From: Sporosarcina sp. FSL W8-0480
Lineage (GTDB): Bacteria; Bacillota; Bacilli; Bacillales_A; Planococcaceae
Length of the DNA: 64,000 nucleotides
Direction: 5' to 3'
Assembly (NCBI RefSeq): GCF_037963765.1
Contig: NZ_CP150166.1
Span: forward strand, 1,090,001 to 1,154,000
The position numbers were made by a program, and so were the translations under genes. Below the pieces are notes generated by a model. It did no database searches. It was given only the letters and a program-made list of their open reading frames with translations, and was not told the origin of the DNA. Below are positions 17,801 through 26,747 of the stretch, one piece after another (positions within the stretch are counted from its first letter, which is position 1; the number at the start of each line of letters is the position of its first letter).

Positions 17801-18018
17801 TATGGCGTACTTTGACGGATGATATTGTTAAGGATAATGCGGCCCTCGATGCATATTTTCTGAAGAAAAAGTATAGTATCCAAGAATTTGGATTCAATCG
17901 TATTTATGTGAATGGAGACAACAATCTTCAAAATCTCAAATTAGATGAAGAAAGATGGAAGGTTGTTTTGATTGAAGAGGAATTTAAGAAGTTAATGTTT
18001 GATGTTCAAAATGTGTAA
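14866..18018 (+). CDS. mod: Type III restriction-modification methyltransferase (Mod)
   Basis: This is the methylation and recognition subunit of a type III system, a beta-class adenine-N6 methyltransferase. Motif IV, LLWDPPYNTKSD, is near residue 475 and motif I, LDAFAGSGTTAHSI, near 765, the beta-class order. At 1050 residues it is much longer than the classic ~600. About 470 N-terminal residues (helical, charged) precede the catalytic core, and about 230 follow it. The GTG start at 14866 lies 6 bp after AGGAGGG. The res gene starts 11 bp after its stop, so both are one operon. The recognition sequence cannot be read from the gene. Confidence 0.9.
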   Translation: MNESYQKLIAILKEMFQLDQSDLDFGIYRIMNYKRDEIEKFLNEDLLPQVKSELEKYTSVEKKGIDKELKELTEKLKDAGVALESSSKYVSLKSKLDNGLNVTTTENEIYSHLANFFRRYYSDGDFISLRRYKKDVYALPYEGEEIKLHWANSDQYYIKTAEYFRDYSFTTPDDSKVHFKLIDAETEKDNIKSQKGKERRFVIIEDKPMILENGELTIRFEYVIHEKKQKDLNNDAVEIISQFINDVSEFKQFQSLLALEPTEKNPKRTVLEKYLNDYTSRNTFDYFIHKNLGDFLRRELDFYIKNEVMFLDDIDIEDGLSVEQYLTKIRVIKLIGSKIITFLEQVENFQKRLWLKKKFVTETNYCMTLDKVPEELYVEIINNSKQIEEWNRLFAIEDIIGNLITEGYSESLTIEFLKQNQYLVIDTSLFNEDFKERLISSYDNLDEQLNGLLINSENFQALNLLNSYQKEIVDILLWDPPYNTKSDKFLYKDGYKHSSWLSMLSNRLDLAYSLLKKNGVFFMHIDENEHINASFLLTQKFGLENRIGDIVWKNSSKNDENYISVQHEYIVGSVKDKTQNSGDWNEIKEGLDEIFSAFNSLKEKYGSDWKKIHEEGLKWYNQFPESNPIRNSKHYNWMDERGVYFASDISGPNYGQYRYDLKHPITGKVCKEPASGWRFPETTMTKLVEENRVHFGEDETTVPKNKTYLKDTQYQSLTSIKYKDGRVASKLLESMFNGKVFSNPKDVDLEKSIIKASSPNKQALILDAFAGSGTTAHSIIELNKEEPTNNYKYILIEMGAYFDEILKPRIQKAIYSKDWKNGKPVSREGSSHIFKYIRLESYEDTLNNLLINKNEVQMTLLEKNQELREQYILSYMLNNETENSMSLLNIDMLKNPFDYSMNIANGLETQITAVDLVETFNYLMGIKVIRNNAVEHYNAMEDKNSDVPGSVELSSSIDGVYSFKEIEGRTLNGDKILIIWRTLTDDIVKDNAALDAYFLKKKYSIQEFGFNRIYVNGDNNLQNLKLDEERWKVVLIEEEFKKLMFDVQNV

Positions 18019-18029
18019 GGGGTGTTAAA

Positions 18030-21000
18030 ATGGCAACTAAAACAAAAAAAGGACCAAAGGCTAAAGCACCTCAATTAAAGTTTAATAAGAGATTGGTATT
18101 GAATCAGCACTTCCTTTCCCTGTTAGGTATTGAAAAGTTTGAAGAAATCGGGAAGGAAATGAAGAAGCCAAGATACGAAGGTTTGTCAGAGGATAACAAC
18201 ACTAATTTTTATCACTTCCTTCTCGATGAGTGGAAGGATAAAGTGAAAATAAGCCCAGATAAACTGTTAAATTACGACAATAATATCGTAGAACATACAA
18301 AGCACATCACTGAAAAAAGGGATTTAGGATTTAATTGGAAGTATTTTCAATACCTTTCTCTCCTTTTCACCGAGCTGTACCTTGATAAATACTTCAACGA
18401 ACGAGATATGTTACTTCAATCACTGAATCAATATGTGGAACAGTTCAATGAAGATCAAGTAGATGCTGATAAAGTTGATTTATATAAGGAATCTGACTTA
18501 AAAAAATTGGCATTTTGGAATGCGACTGGGTCAGGGAAGACTTTGATTATGCACGTTAATATCCTTCAATATCTTCAATATTTAAAGACATCTGGTAAGG
18601 AGAAAGAACTTAATAAGGTTATTCTCCTTACTCCTAATGAGCGACTATCTAATCAACACCTTGAAGAGTTTAAAATATCTGGTTTAAAAGCGGAACTGTT
18701 TGATAAGTCGGAAGGTGGGCTAATAAGATTAGCTGAAACGACAATTGAAATAATAGATATTCACAAGATAGAAGATCAAGAAGGTGACAAAACCGTAGCC
18801 ATAGATTCTTTTGAAGGGAATAACCTTGTTCTTGTAGACGAGGGTCACAAAGGGGCTTCGGGGCTTGTCTGGAAAGAGAAACGGGATAAATTAAGTGAAA
18901 CAGGTTTCTCTTTTGAATACTCAGCGACATTTGGACAGGCTATGAAGGCATCGGGTAAAAATGAACTTATACAAGAATACGCTAAATGTATTTTATTTGA
19001 CTATTCCTACCGCTACTTTCATGGTGACGGATATGGTAAGGATTATAATATTTTAAACCTGCAAGATGATAGCAATGAAGATGTTCGTCAACTTTATCTA
19101 ACTGCATGTTTGCTTACGTTTTATCAGCAAAAGAAGTTATTTGAAGATCGAAAAAAAGATTTCTCTGCATTTTTATTGGATAATCCTTTACTTATCTTTG
19201 TCGGGGCAAGTGTACTAAAAGGGAAGAAAAACACAGAGGCTTCAGACATTGTTGATGTGTTAAAATTCTTTTCTGACTTTGTAAAAAATGAGAGAAAAAG
19301 TGTTGAACGAATAAAACGGTTGCTTGGTGGAAGTCCAGGATTGCTTGATAATAAGGGGAGAGAAATCTTTAAGGATTCTTTCAAATACCTGATTAATGTT
19401 CAGTCCAACAATACAGAGGATGTATTCAAAGATGTTTTAAAAACAGTGTTTAATTCCAACACACCTGGTGCTGAACTTCATGTTGAGAATTTAAAAGGTG
19501 TAACAGGTGAGATAGGTGTTCGTATTGGAGAAAATCCACATTTTAGTGTTATCAATGTAGGAGATGACAAGAAACTTGTTAAACTATGCGATGAAAATGG
19601 TTTAATTACCGCCGAAAGAGAATTTTCCCATTCATTGTTTCAAAGCATAAACGACTCTAATTCAACAATAAATGTGCTAATTGGTTCTAAAAAGTTTACA
19701 GAGGGTTGGAGTAGTTGGCGTGTTAGCACGATGGGGCTTTTAAATGTAGGACAATCGGAAGGTGCTGAAATTATTCAGTTATTTGGAAGAGGGGTCCGTT
19801 TAAAAGGATACGAGTTTAGTCTAAAGAGAAGCAGATTTATAAAAATAGAAAAACCAGAGATAACTATCCCAAAAAATATTGATATCCTTGAAACACTTAA
19901 TATTTTTGGTGTAAGAGCTGATTATATGAAGCAATTTGAGGAGTATCTAAAAGAAGAAGACCTTGAAATTAATAAAGAACAAGAATTCATTGAACTTCCT
20001 GTTATTCGCAATAGAGATGTAGATATAAGTAAGCTTCGTACTCTAAAAGTGAAAGATGGTTTAAATTTTAAGAAGCAAGGACCCAAGCCGAATTTATCTA
20101 CTCTTAAAGAGGTAAGTAACAGAATAGTCGTTGACTGGTATCCTAAAATTCAAGTGCAGTCATCTTCGGGAAATTCAAATGATTTAGGTTCATTAAACCC
20201 AGGCATATTAGATATGGAGCATCTTGCATTTATCAACTTGGATGAAGTTTTCTTTGAACTTCAACGCTATAAAAATATAAAGGCTTGGCACAATCTTAAT
20301 ATTACAAAACAAGGCATTCTGGAACTGCTTAAAAATCCTAATTGGTACACCCTGCTAATACCCAAAGAGGAGCTTGAATTTACAGATTTTGGTAATTTTA
20401 GAAAATGGCAGGACATCGCAATCGTATTACTAAAAAAATACTGTGAATTCTTTTATAAGTATAAAAAAGCCGAATGGGAATTTCCACACTTGAATTATTA
20501 CGTATTATCTGATGACGATGCGAACTTTATCAAGGAAGACAAGTATATATTTACTATTAACAAACCAGAAGAAAATGATTCTTTGATAAGTAAACTGAAT
20601 CAATTAAAGGATTTAGTCGAAAGTGGAAAAGGAAGAGATATAGCTTTCAAAAACTTTGCACATGCTAACTTTGAGCCATTTGATTTTGGGAAACATCTTT
20701 ATAATCCATTGATTTACATTAATAAGAATGCTACCGAAATAGAAGTTACTCCTGTTCATCTAAATGAAGGGGAACGTAACTTTGTCTATGATTTAAAAGG
20801 ATACTTCAATAGCAATGAGTCGTTTTTTAGCGATAAAGAGCTTTATTTGTTACGTAATAAAAGCAAGGCAGGAATTGGCTTCTTTGAAGCTAATAATTTC
20901 TTTCCTGACTTTATTATGTGGTTAATACATGGAGATAAACAATACATTACGTTTATAGATCCTAAAGGTATCCGAAATTTAAAAGGCCTTTCCGATCCGA

Positions 21001-21224
21001 AAATTCAGCTTTCTCAGACGATAAAAGATATTGAATATAACCTTAGCGGACAAAATGATAGTATAGTTCTTAACTCATTTATCATTGCAGGAACTTCTTT
21101 TAATGATGTATCACATTGGGGAAATAAAGATGAATTTAATAAATTTAATGTTTTTTTTCAGAAAGAAGAAAAAGATTATATTCAACATATTTTCGAGAAT
21201 ATTATGCATTTATCAAACGACTAA
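18030..21224 (+). CDS. res: Type III restriction enzyme helicase-nuclease (Res)
   Basis: This 1064-residue translocase/nuclease partner of Mod cuts DNA when unmodified sites are found. The SF2 motor has NATGSGKTLIMH near residue 162, the variant DEGH box VDEGHKGASG near 268 and the Arg-bearing IQLFGRGVRLKGYE near 585. A PD-(D/E)xK-type nuclease is visible at the C-terminus: PDFIMW near 958 and FIDPKGIRN near 975 provide the Asp and the Asp-x-Lys. All key parts are present, so the system is probably active. A terminator at 21318-21346 follows. No anti-restriction inhibitor or phase-variable repeat tract is seen in mod or res. Confidence 0.9.
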   Translation: MATKTKKGPKAKAPQLKFNKRLVLNQHFLSLLGIEKFEEIGKEMKKPRYEGLSEDNNTNFYHFLLDEWKDKVKISPDKLLNYDNNIVEHTKHITEKRDLGFNWKYFQYLSLLFTELYLDKYFNERDMLLQSLNQYVEQFNEDQVDADKVDLYKESDLKKLAFWNATGSGKTLIMHVNILQYLQYLKTSGKEKELNKVILLTPNERLSNQHLEEFKISGLKAELFDKSEGGLIRLAETTIEIIDIHKIEDQEGDKTVAIDSFEGNNLVLVDEGHKGASGLVWKEKRDKLSETGFSFEYSATFGQAMKASGKNELIQEYAKCILFDYSYRYFHGDGYGKDYNILNLQDDSNEDVRQLYLTACLLTFYQQKKLFEDRKKDFSAFLLDNPLLIFVGASVLKGKKNTEASDIVDVLKFFSDFVKNERKSVERIKRLLGGSPGLLDNKGREIFKDSFKYLINVQSNNTEDVFKDVLKTVFNSNTPGAELHVENLKGVTGEIGVRIGENPHFSVINVGDDKKLVKLCDENGLITAEREFSHSLFQSINDSNSTINVLIGSKKFTEGWSSWRVSTMGLLNVGQSEGAEIIQLFGRGVRLKGYEFSLKRSRFIKIEKPEITIPKNIDILETLNIFGVRADYMKQFEEYLKEEDLEINKEQEFIELPVIRNRDVDISKLRTLKVKDGLNFKKQGPKPNLSTLKEVSNRIVVDWYPKIQVQSSSGNSNDLGSLNPGILDMEHLAFINLDEVFFELQRYKNIKAWHNLNITKQGILELLKNPNWYTLLIPKEELEFTDFGNFRKWQDIAIVLLKKYCEFFYKYKKAEWEFPHLNYYVLSDDDANFIKEDKYIFTINKPEENDSLISKLNQLKDLVESGKGRDIAFKNFAHANFEPFDFGKHLYNPLIYINKNATEIEVTPVHLNEGERNFVYDLKGYFNSNESFFSDKELYLLRNKSKAGIGFFEANNFFPDFIMWLIHGDKQYITFIDPKGIRNLKGLSDPKIQLSQTIKDIEYNLSGQNDSIVLNSFIIAGTSFNDVSHWGNKDEFNKFNVFFQKEEKDYIQHIFENIMHLSND

Positions 21225-21317
21225 AATATTCTTTGTAGTTCTTGTAATTGTAAATTTGATGGTGCTAATATACTGATAAATAAATTTAGAATGTTGTTAG
21301 TTTCAATATATATGTAG

Positions 21318-21346
21318 GGTTGGGATTTATCCCAACCTTTTGTTTT
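21318..21346 (+). terminator. Intrinsic terminator of mod-res
   Basis: A stem GGTTGGGAT / ATCCCAACC with a 2-base loop is followed by TTTTGTTTTT. Confidence 0.85.
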
Positions 21347-21381
21347 TATACACCGTTTTTGCCATTAGTAGTATGCGATAG

Positions 21382-21657
21382 TTAAAATAATGTGTTTATA
21401 AGTTCAATATCTTCATTTTCCAATTTTTGTTCAGTTTTTCCGATTTCGGCCACATTTTCCAGGTTCATAACATATCTTTCAGAAATGAGACTTAATAAAT
21501 GAGACATTTGTTTCTCAAGTGATTTTTCTTCTGCTATTTCTTTTTGTAGGATTCGACAGATATAATCACTTCGATTTGGTTGTTTTCGAAGATGATTATA
21601 AATATAGCGATACTCTTCTCGAAATGAAATACTTAATCTAAGCCTTTGCTCGCTCAT
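21382..21657 (-). CDS. parR: ParR-like partition adaptor
   Basis: This 91-residue protein lies directly downstream of the ParM-like gene and overlaps it by 20 bp. Its N-terminal half (RLRLSISFREEYRYIYNHLR, then SDYICRIL) fits a ribbon-helix-helix DNA-binding fold. The acidic C-terminus (EDIELINTLF) resembles the peptide by which ParR adaptors engage ParM filaments. The family assignment rests on position, size and this pattern, not on a recognised signature. The ATG at 21657 has GGAGG upstream. The expected centromere (parC) would lie upstream of parM. Confidence 0.65.
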   Translation of the reverse strand: MSEQRLRLSISFREEYRYIYNHLRKQPNRSDYICRILQKEIAEEKSLEKQMSHLLSLISERYVMNLENVAEIGKTEQKLENEDIELINTLF

Positions 21658-22639
21658 TATATTTCGCCTCCAGGATCTTTAAGAAAGAGAGTGTGCTGGA
21701 GAATTGGGCATCCTCCTGAGGAGTGAAAATTGCATTCGGGAAGTGTTTCAAAAGCTGTTGCTTTAACAAAACAGACCCGCCACCGATAAAAATTAATTCA
21801 GTATTTGCGAAACTTATTTTTCGGCTTCTCGAATAATTAATAATTTGTTTTACATGCTGTTCAAAAGCACTTTTAATGATTTCATTTCCTTCTTCTTGTT
21901 CCGTTCCGTCAATTACAATCCGTTTATCACGAAGGATTTGTTCTGCATCGTCACTCGTGAAAGAGATTGCATATCGTGAAGAAAGTTGTTCAGCAATAGA
22001 AGACCGCAATATATTAATGCCCAGATTACTAACAAGCATCCGATCAAAGTTTGGAATGAGTCTATTACACTCCAATATGCTGGTATTTAAAGAGCCAATG
22101 TCGAAAATTAATGCTCGCTTATGACGAAAATCATTACTTTGATAATAAATGGGTCCCAACGCCTCTGGAAGTGCAATAACTTTTTCGAGTGTAAAAGAAT
22201 ATGGTTTTCCATTTACCTGTATTCCAATTACCTTGCCATTCTGTTGAATAAAAGCTTCATATTCTCTTCGTTTTTGTTCGTTCTTGTAAAGGTTTATCGG
22301 TATATTTACAGCCAAATATATCCTTGCCATTGCAGTATAATCCTGGGACCGTTCTAATAGTTTCGTAATTGCTAAATATATAGAAATAAGATGTTCATTT
22401 GTTTGTTTAGTAAGATCATAGGAAACATAATCCTCACTCACTAAGTCGCCGATAAGGAATTTTTTTCTTTCATATTCGATGACATTAGTATTTTTCATTA
22501 ATATGTCATTATCAAATCCATTTGCCTCCATCACCTTTGTTCTGAATTTGACTCGTTCAATTTGTTTATTTTCTGTGCGTATTACTCCTTTTGTATAGCT
22601 TTTGCCACTATCAACGGCAATAAAAAATTTGTTGTGCAT
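21638..22639 (-). CDS. parM: ParM/StbA-like plasmid segregation actin
   Basis: This is an actin-like ATPase that forms filaments to push plasmid copies apart. The start is the ATG at 22639, preceded by AAGGAGG; the frame is open further upstream but has no box there. The 333-residue protein has phosphate-1 FIAVDSGKSYTKGVI near residue 5, phosphate-2 ALIFDIGSLNTSI near 165 and the adenosine motif LIFIGGGSVLL near 285. These are the three nucleotide-binding elements of the actin fold. It pairs with the small adaptor gene downstream. A partition system of this kind is expected on a low-copy plasmid, not in a chromosomal transposon. Confidence 0.88.
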   Translation of the reverse strand: MHNKFFIAVDSGKSYTKGVIRTENKQIERVKFRTKVMEANGFDNDILMKNTNVIEYERKKFLIGDLVSEDYVSYDLTKQTNEHLISIYLAITKLLERSQDYTAMARIYLAVNIPINLYKNEQKRREYEAFIQQNGKVIGIQVNGKPYSFTLEKVIALPEALGPIYYQSNDFRHKRALIFDIGSLNTSILECNRLIPNFDRMLVSNLGINILRSSIAEQLSSRYAISFTSDDAEQILRDKRIVIDGTEQEEGNEIIKSAFEQHVKQIINYSRSRKISFANTELIFIGGGSVLLKQQLLKHFPNAIFTPQEDAQFSSTLSFLKILEAKYNERAKA

Positions 22640-22734
22640 GATAGATTCCTCCTTAGAATATATTTTTTCTTTCTTATATGCGACAGGGGAGGATTTATAA
22701 CAAGAAATTGGTTTGATAGTGCTTATAAGAACAA

Positions 22735-22766
22735 AAAAGGTAAGACAGTGTCCTACCTTTTTAAAT
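22735..22766. terminator. Bidirectional terminator upstream of parM
   Basis: A stem AAAAAGGTA / TACCTTTTT with an 11-nt loop separates the replication-type genes from parM. T-runs are present on both strands. The 22640-22734 stretch next to it is the likely place for a parM promoter and parC, but no clear direct repeats are seen there. Confidence 0.7.
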
Positions 22767-22813
22767 GACGAATTTGAAATTGTAAAAATCAGCAAGCCAT
22801 ATTATTTTTTTAC

Positions 22814-24112
22814 TTAAGATTCCATCATTTGATAAAATGCTTGCATCATATGGTCTAATAGATTGTCAGCCTCTTTATCGACAAGGTCCTCGTACTCTTT
22901 TATTTTCCATTTTAAATCCTTAATTTTTTGTAAATCATAATTACCTGAATCATGATTGTATAATGTTCTAAGCTTATTTTTTAATTTGAGATATTCAATT
23001 TTATTTTCCTCTGAAAAATCGTCATTATCATGCAAAATTAACGTAAACATGACCTCTTTACAATGGATGCCTCTTAAATAATATTTAAGAATCAAGTAAT
23101 CATTTTGGGTTAGGTTAACAGCCTTCATAGCGGCCCAGATTATATTTCTTATAATAATTGCTTCTTTATTGCCAGCTTTAGATAAATGAATTAAGTGATT
23201 TTGCTCCTTAAGGGCTTTTTTAATGTGGTAATGAGTGGGAGTTGAAAAGATTTTTTGAGGAGGGACTGGTAATCTATAGTCAGCAATTGGCTCAGATTTA
23301 TCTATCTTAGTAGGAAAAAGATTGAGGAATTTAGCTTCAAGCTCTTCTAAACTATATTCTTTAAATACAGTCTCAGCTTCATTTGAATCCCTTTCATCAG
23401 AACTAATTAGTTTATATCCCAATTCTTCAAGTGTAAATTCTTCGTAGTATGATTCGAGAGGAATAAAGTCATATTGCTCCTTTATCATCTTTAGGATTTT
23501 TTGTCTGCGTTTTTCTTTATCTTTTTTATAGTTGGCATTTCTATAAAAAACAGTTTTTCTAATGACTGTAATAATCTTTGAATCAATTTTTGCATTTGAT
23601 ACAGCTCTTATAAGATCTTTGAAAGAACTAAATGAATAATAATCACAATCAAAGTATTGAGCGAGTCTCCAGTAAGGAATTTGAAGTGCAGGTTTCGTGT
23701 AGATACTGTCTGCGGAATTAAAGAAAAAAGAGGGTTGAATTGTTCCATTATTTTCATGTTCCAATAATAATTCGAGTTTTTGTTTTAAGCTTATGCCTCT
23801 TCGGTAATTTAGGTATGTGGACACGAAGGGGTTGCATGGAAAAGCGGTTTCCAGCTTTGCCAAACTAATTCTACCATTTACAATATATTCGTTATTAGGA
23901 CTATCGAGATGATTTTCAATAAAGTCTATTATGGCCGATTCCTTTATGAAATCTCCTTTTACTTGAATCGTTTTTGACTTCATTTCACTTATGATATCTT
24001 GACTGTCTCGTTTAATTATCCATGTGGTCTCAGCAAGATGCTCTTTGATGAGACCAATATTTAATTTAATTGGTGTATTGTTTAGATATTGCAATAGTTT
24101 GTCTTTATCCAA
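22814..24112 (-). CDS. Plasmid replication-type protein, unrecognised family
   Basis: This 432-residue protein starts at a TTG, 9 bp after AAGGAG. The N-terminal half has a stretch GRISLAKLETAFPC, then YLNYRRGISLKQKLELLLEH, then NNGTIQPSFFFNSADSIYTK and PALQIP. It recalls the entry of family A DNA polymerases, where a YRxLxKLxST helix precedes a GRIHxSFxQT...LQNIP segment. The metal-binding polymerase motifs are not seen after it, so a degenerate or distant polymerase-like fold is only a suggestion. The C-terminal part is helical and acidic. Its place beside parMR and a second large gene makes a replication role likely. Confidence 0.5.
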   Translation of the reverse strand: MDKDKLLQYLNNTPIKLNIGLIKEHLAETTWIIKRDSQDIISEMKSKTIQVKGDFIKESAIIDFIENHLDSPNNEYIVNGRISLAKLETAFPCNPFVSTYLNYRRGISLKQKLELLLEHENNGTIQPSFFFNSADSIYTKPALQIPYWRLAQYFDCDYYSFSSFKDLIRAVSNAKIDSKIITVIRKTVFYRNANYKKDKEKRRQKILKMIKEQYDFIPLESYYEEFTLEELGYKLISSDERDSNEAETVFKEYSLEELEAKFLNLFPTKIDKSEPIADYRLPVPPQKIFSTPTHYHIKKALKEQNHLIHLSKAGNKEAIIIRNIIWAAMKAVNLTQNDYLILKYYLRGIHCKEVMFTLILHDNDDFSEENKIEYLKLKNKLRTLYNHDSGNYDLQKIKDLKWKIKEYEDLVDKEADNLLDHMMQAFYQMMES

Positions 24113-24221
24113 ACGAAATCACTCCTTTTTATAATTTAGGATGAGAGATGCAAATTCAACCTCTGGATTAAACCTTTTATGATTCCTTCTTGGTGCAAGA
24201 GATTCCTTATTCAATGCTTAT

Positions 24222-25502
24222 CTAAAGTAGAAGTTCATAGGGGATATCTCCCAAAGTTTCTTTTGCAAAAGCTTCAAGTTCATCAGCAGACACCTTTAAA
24301 ATATCTACTGTTTTTACACCAAACACTTTATTGGCTTTTTCTTTATCGAAGGTTTCTATAATACTTTTTCTTGAAATTTGCTTGGCGGTTGTGATCCCGT
24401 TTTCTATTAAACATTTGGCGATCTTTTCAGCACTCGAAAATAAGGATATATCATAAAGAGGGATAGTCATAAAGTTGATAAAATTGTATTCAATGTTAAA
24501 TTTTCTAATGTCGAGGGCTAAATTATAGAAGAATTCCTTACTTTTTAATTGGTCAGAAGGAATTTTATGAAGAAGATTTAACGTAGCAAAGAGGTTAATT
24601 GCAGAGGATATTGTGGTGTGGGATTTCGAAATATTGTGCTTTTGTTTTAAATCATTTGCAATCTGGCGACATGATACGAAGATTACACTATCGCTCCCTA
24701 TAGCGTGACGCTTCTCCAGGATGTTTGTCATTCCGAAAGTGTGAAGCCATTTTAGGATATACAGTTGGCTTCTAATCAAGCGGTATAAGTTTGGGAAGTT
24801 CTTTTTAATCCAGTCAATGTCATTAAACATTTGTAAATTATTAATATATTTATATTCTTGTTGAAGCTCAAAATCAAACTCTTCGTATCTTACGTTTAAC
24901 ATTTCTGCTATACGTCTCCGAGCATTCTGATACGCTTTGTTCCTATCCTCAAAATCTTTCCCGAATACAATCTCCACAATATCCAGTAGTGAAAATCCTA
25001 TTACTTTCCCCGTTTTTTCGTTTTTAGAGCAGTAGCGAAAGTAACCTTTCTTATCTTGAGAAATCCACCCTATATTATTTTCGGTAAATATACAAGATTG
25101 TCTTCCGCCATCATCAAATCTCTTGAACAAGGGAAATATAGTTGAAAAAAGATTATTCTTTGAAATATAAACAGTGAAATCATAATGAGAGGAAATAGTT
25201 TGTGGAAGCTGATATGCCACAATTTTAGAGGGTTGAAAGTGGATTAATAGATTATTAGTAATTAAATGGTGATTAATGACTTCCTTATGAAAAGTAGTTG
25301 CCTTTACATATTTTCTTATAATCCCATTTCGAATTTCTTTTTCCAGGTTTTTCTTTGCTTTATAAACCATGTTCTTATATTCTATTCCAGAATAACCTTT
25401 TTCTTTAAGATCCTTTGTTCTTTTGTCTAATTCTTTATACATATACTGTTTTTTCTTCTTTTCTGTTAATGGCCTTGTCGTAAAAATAGTCTCTATATTC
25501 AT
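24222..25502 (-). CDS. Putative plasmid replication protein / primase-like
   Basis: This 426-residue protein starts at the ATG at 25502 after AAAGGAG. A central block reads GWISQDKKGYFRYCSKNEK, then KVIGFSLLDIVEIVFGKDFE. It resembles the N-terminal region of plasmid and phage primases, where a ribbon domain is followed by a D-(L/F)-I-E-x-x-F-G helix. A winged-helix-like segment SCRQIANDLKQKHNISKSHT lies near residue 275, and a helix-hairpin-helix-like region is at the C-terminus (ENGITTAKQISRKSI). The following gene, on the same strand, starts 109 bp beyond its stop. I infer an initiator or primase of the integrated plasmid; the family is not certain. Confidence 0.5.
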   Translation of the reverse strand: MNIETIFTTRPLTEKKKKQYMYKELDKRTKDLKEKGYSGIEYKNMVYKAKKNLEKEIRNGIIRKYVKATTFHKEVINHHLITNNLLIHFQPSKIVAYQLPQTISSHYDFTVYISKNNLFSTIFPLFKRFDDGGRQSCIFTENNIGWISQDKKGYFRYCSKNEKTGKVIGFSLLDIVEIVFGKDFEDRNKAYQNARRRIAEMLNVRYEEFDFELQQEYKYINNLQMFNDIDWIKKNFPNLYRLIRSQLYILKWLHTFGMTNILEKRHAIGSDSVIFVSCRQIANDLKQKHNISKSHTTISSAINLFATLNLLHKIPSDQLKSKEFFYNLALDIRKFNIEYNFINFMTIPLYDISLFSSAEKIAKCLIENGITTAKQISRKSIIETFDKEKANKVFGVKTVDILKVSADELEAFAKETLGDIPYELLL

Positions 25503-26068
25503 TCCTTTTCTCCTTTCATTATTTCTACTTCTTCAATTTTATTAGAGATGGAAATAGCTGTCTACACTTTATCTGTTCGAGTACGTCTTAGCTATGAGTC
25601 AGCAGTGGAACTTATAAACTCATGAAAACGGGACATTAAACCACTACTATATTATTAGATGGAAAATACACTTCAATTTAATTAAAATCTCAGGGAAGAG
25701 GTCTTAAAGACCTCTTCTGCATAATCCTAATAGAAGGTTTGCAAAAAGTTCTTTCTTTTAATGAAAACCTTGACAGGTTTTTCCTTCTTGGTGGATATTG
25801 TAAATAAAAAAAGCGTTTGCAATTACTTGATACATTACATATACCATTGATTAGCATGTTGACGTTATTCAACAAATCAGATAATTGAATTCTAAAAATG
25901 GTGATGATATGAAATACACCATATATAAATGAAAGCACTAAATCACTTAATATGAAAATAAATAAATGGCAATTGCTTTTATATCTATATGGTGAGTAGT
26001 TTTAATAAATTTTAAATGGATTGATATATATTAGTATTAAGATATTTTTTTGTGAAAGGTGTAATATT
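25503..26068. other. Intergenic region, possible plasmid origin
   Basis: This 566-bp stretch lies between the leftward replication-type operon and the rightward nuclease-like gene. It is very AT-rich and holds one perfect palindrome, GAAGAGGTCTT/AAGACCTCTTC with one central base, at 25695-25717. The palindrome has no T-run on the plus strand. A divergent promoter pair and a replication origin would fit here, but I see no convincing iterons. Confidence 0.3.
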
Positions 26069-26533
26069 ATGGATAAGAGCAAGCGACATGCCAAAATTAC
26101 TGGCGATTTTGGAGAATACTTTGTTCTCTATTTACTTTCAAAGAATAGTTTTGAGTGTGCAAGAATTGATTACGTGGGAATTGATTTATATGCCAAGAGC
26201 AACAAGACTGGCAAGACTATAGGGGTGTCAGTGAAAACAAAAACACTAAATCCTAAAAAGCCTACTCAGGGGATTGAAATAGATTCTATTGAACGTGCCA
26301 AGGAGGCTTGCAATGTTTTTGGAATCGAGCCTTATTTAGCGGTTGTTTTTGACCAAGGGAAGTATATGACCGTTATTATGTTTCCAGTGGATAAGATTGA
26401 TGAATTTTGTTCAACCAGTAAGACAAAAATACGGTTGGATTTGAAACCCCAGGCTCTGGACAAGTATAAGAGTCATCCAGAAGTGTATTATATGAGATTA
26501 AGAATTGAGGATAATACGTTTTGTAGCAAATAA
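26069..26533 (+). CDS. Small PD-(D/E)xK-like nuclease-fold protein
   Basis: This 154-residue protein starts at the ATG at 26069 after GAAAGG. The pattern GDFGEYFVLYLLSKNSFECA, then YVGIDLYAKSN, then GVSVKTKT matches the E...D...x-x-K order of the PD-(D/E)xK fold. The middle acid-x-Lys pair is S-V-K rather than E-x-K, so catalysis is uncertain. The fold is known from Holliday-junction resolvases and restriction-like enzymes. The rest is a hydrophobic beta stretch and a basic C-terminus. The gene is monocistronic. Confidence 0.55.
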   Translation: MDKSKRHAKITGDFGEYFVLYLLSKNSFECARIDYVGIDLYAKSNKTGKTIGVSVKTKTLNPKKPTQGIEIDSIERAKEACNVFGIEPYLAVVFDQGKYMTVIMFPVDKIDEFCSTSKTKIRLDLKPQALDKYKSHPEVYYMRLRIEDNTFCSK

Positions 26534-26747
26534 TAATTTTTTTCAAGAATGTTTCAGTAAAGATTTGTTGAAGGGGTGGGAGATCTATCAGCCCGTTATC
26601 CATATATTTCAATGCCTCAACCTGGCGAAAAAGGACCTGCTTCAACGTTCATCTGATTGGGAAAGAAAGCATTACCTCCTAATGTTTTTATTTATCATAA
26701 ATTTGTTCATGGATTTGTAGATTTGCAGTTTGAATAATTAGGAGATA

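Noticed and set aside
22562..22768. Plus-strand small membrane protein opposite parM
   Set aside because: It is the antisense of the parM start and its terminator region and has no ribosome binding site.
26376..26645. Minus-strand 89-residue frame
   Set aside because: It lies antisense to the nuclease-like gene and the following remnant, with no start signal.
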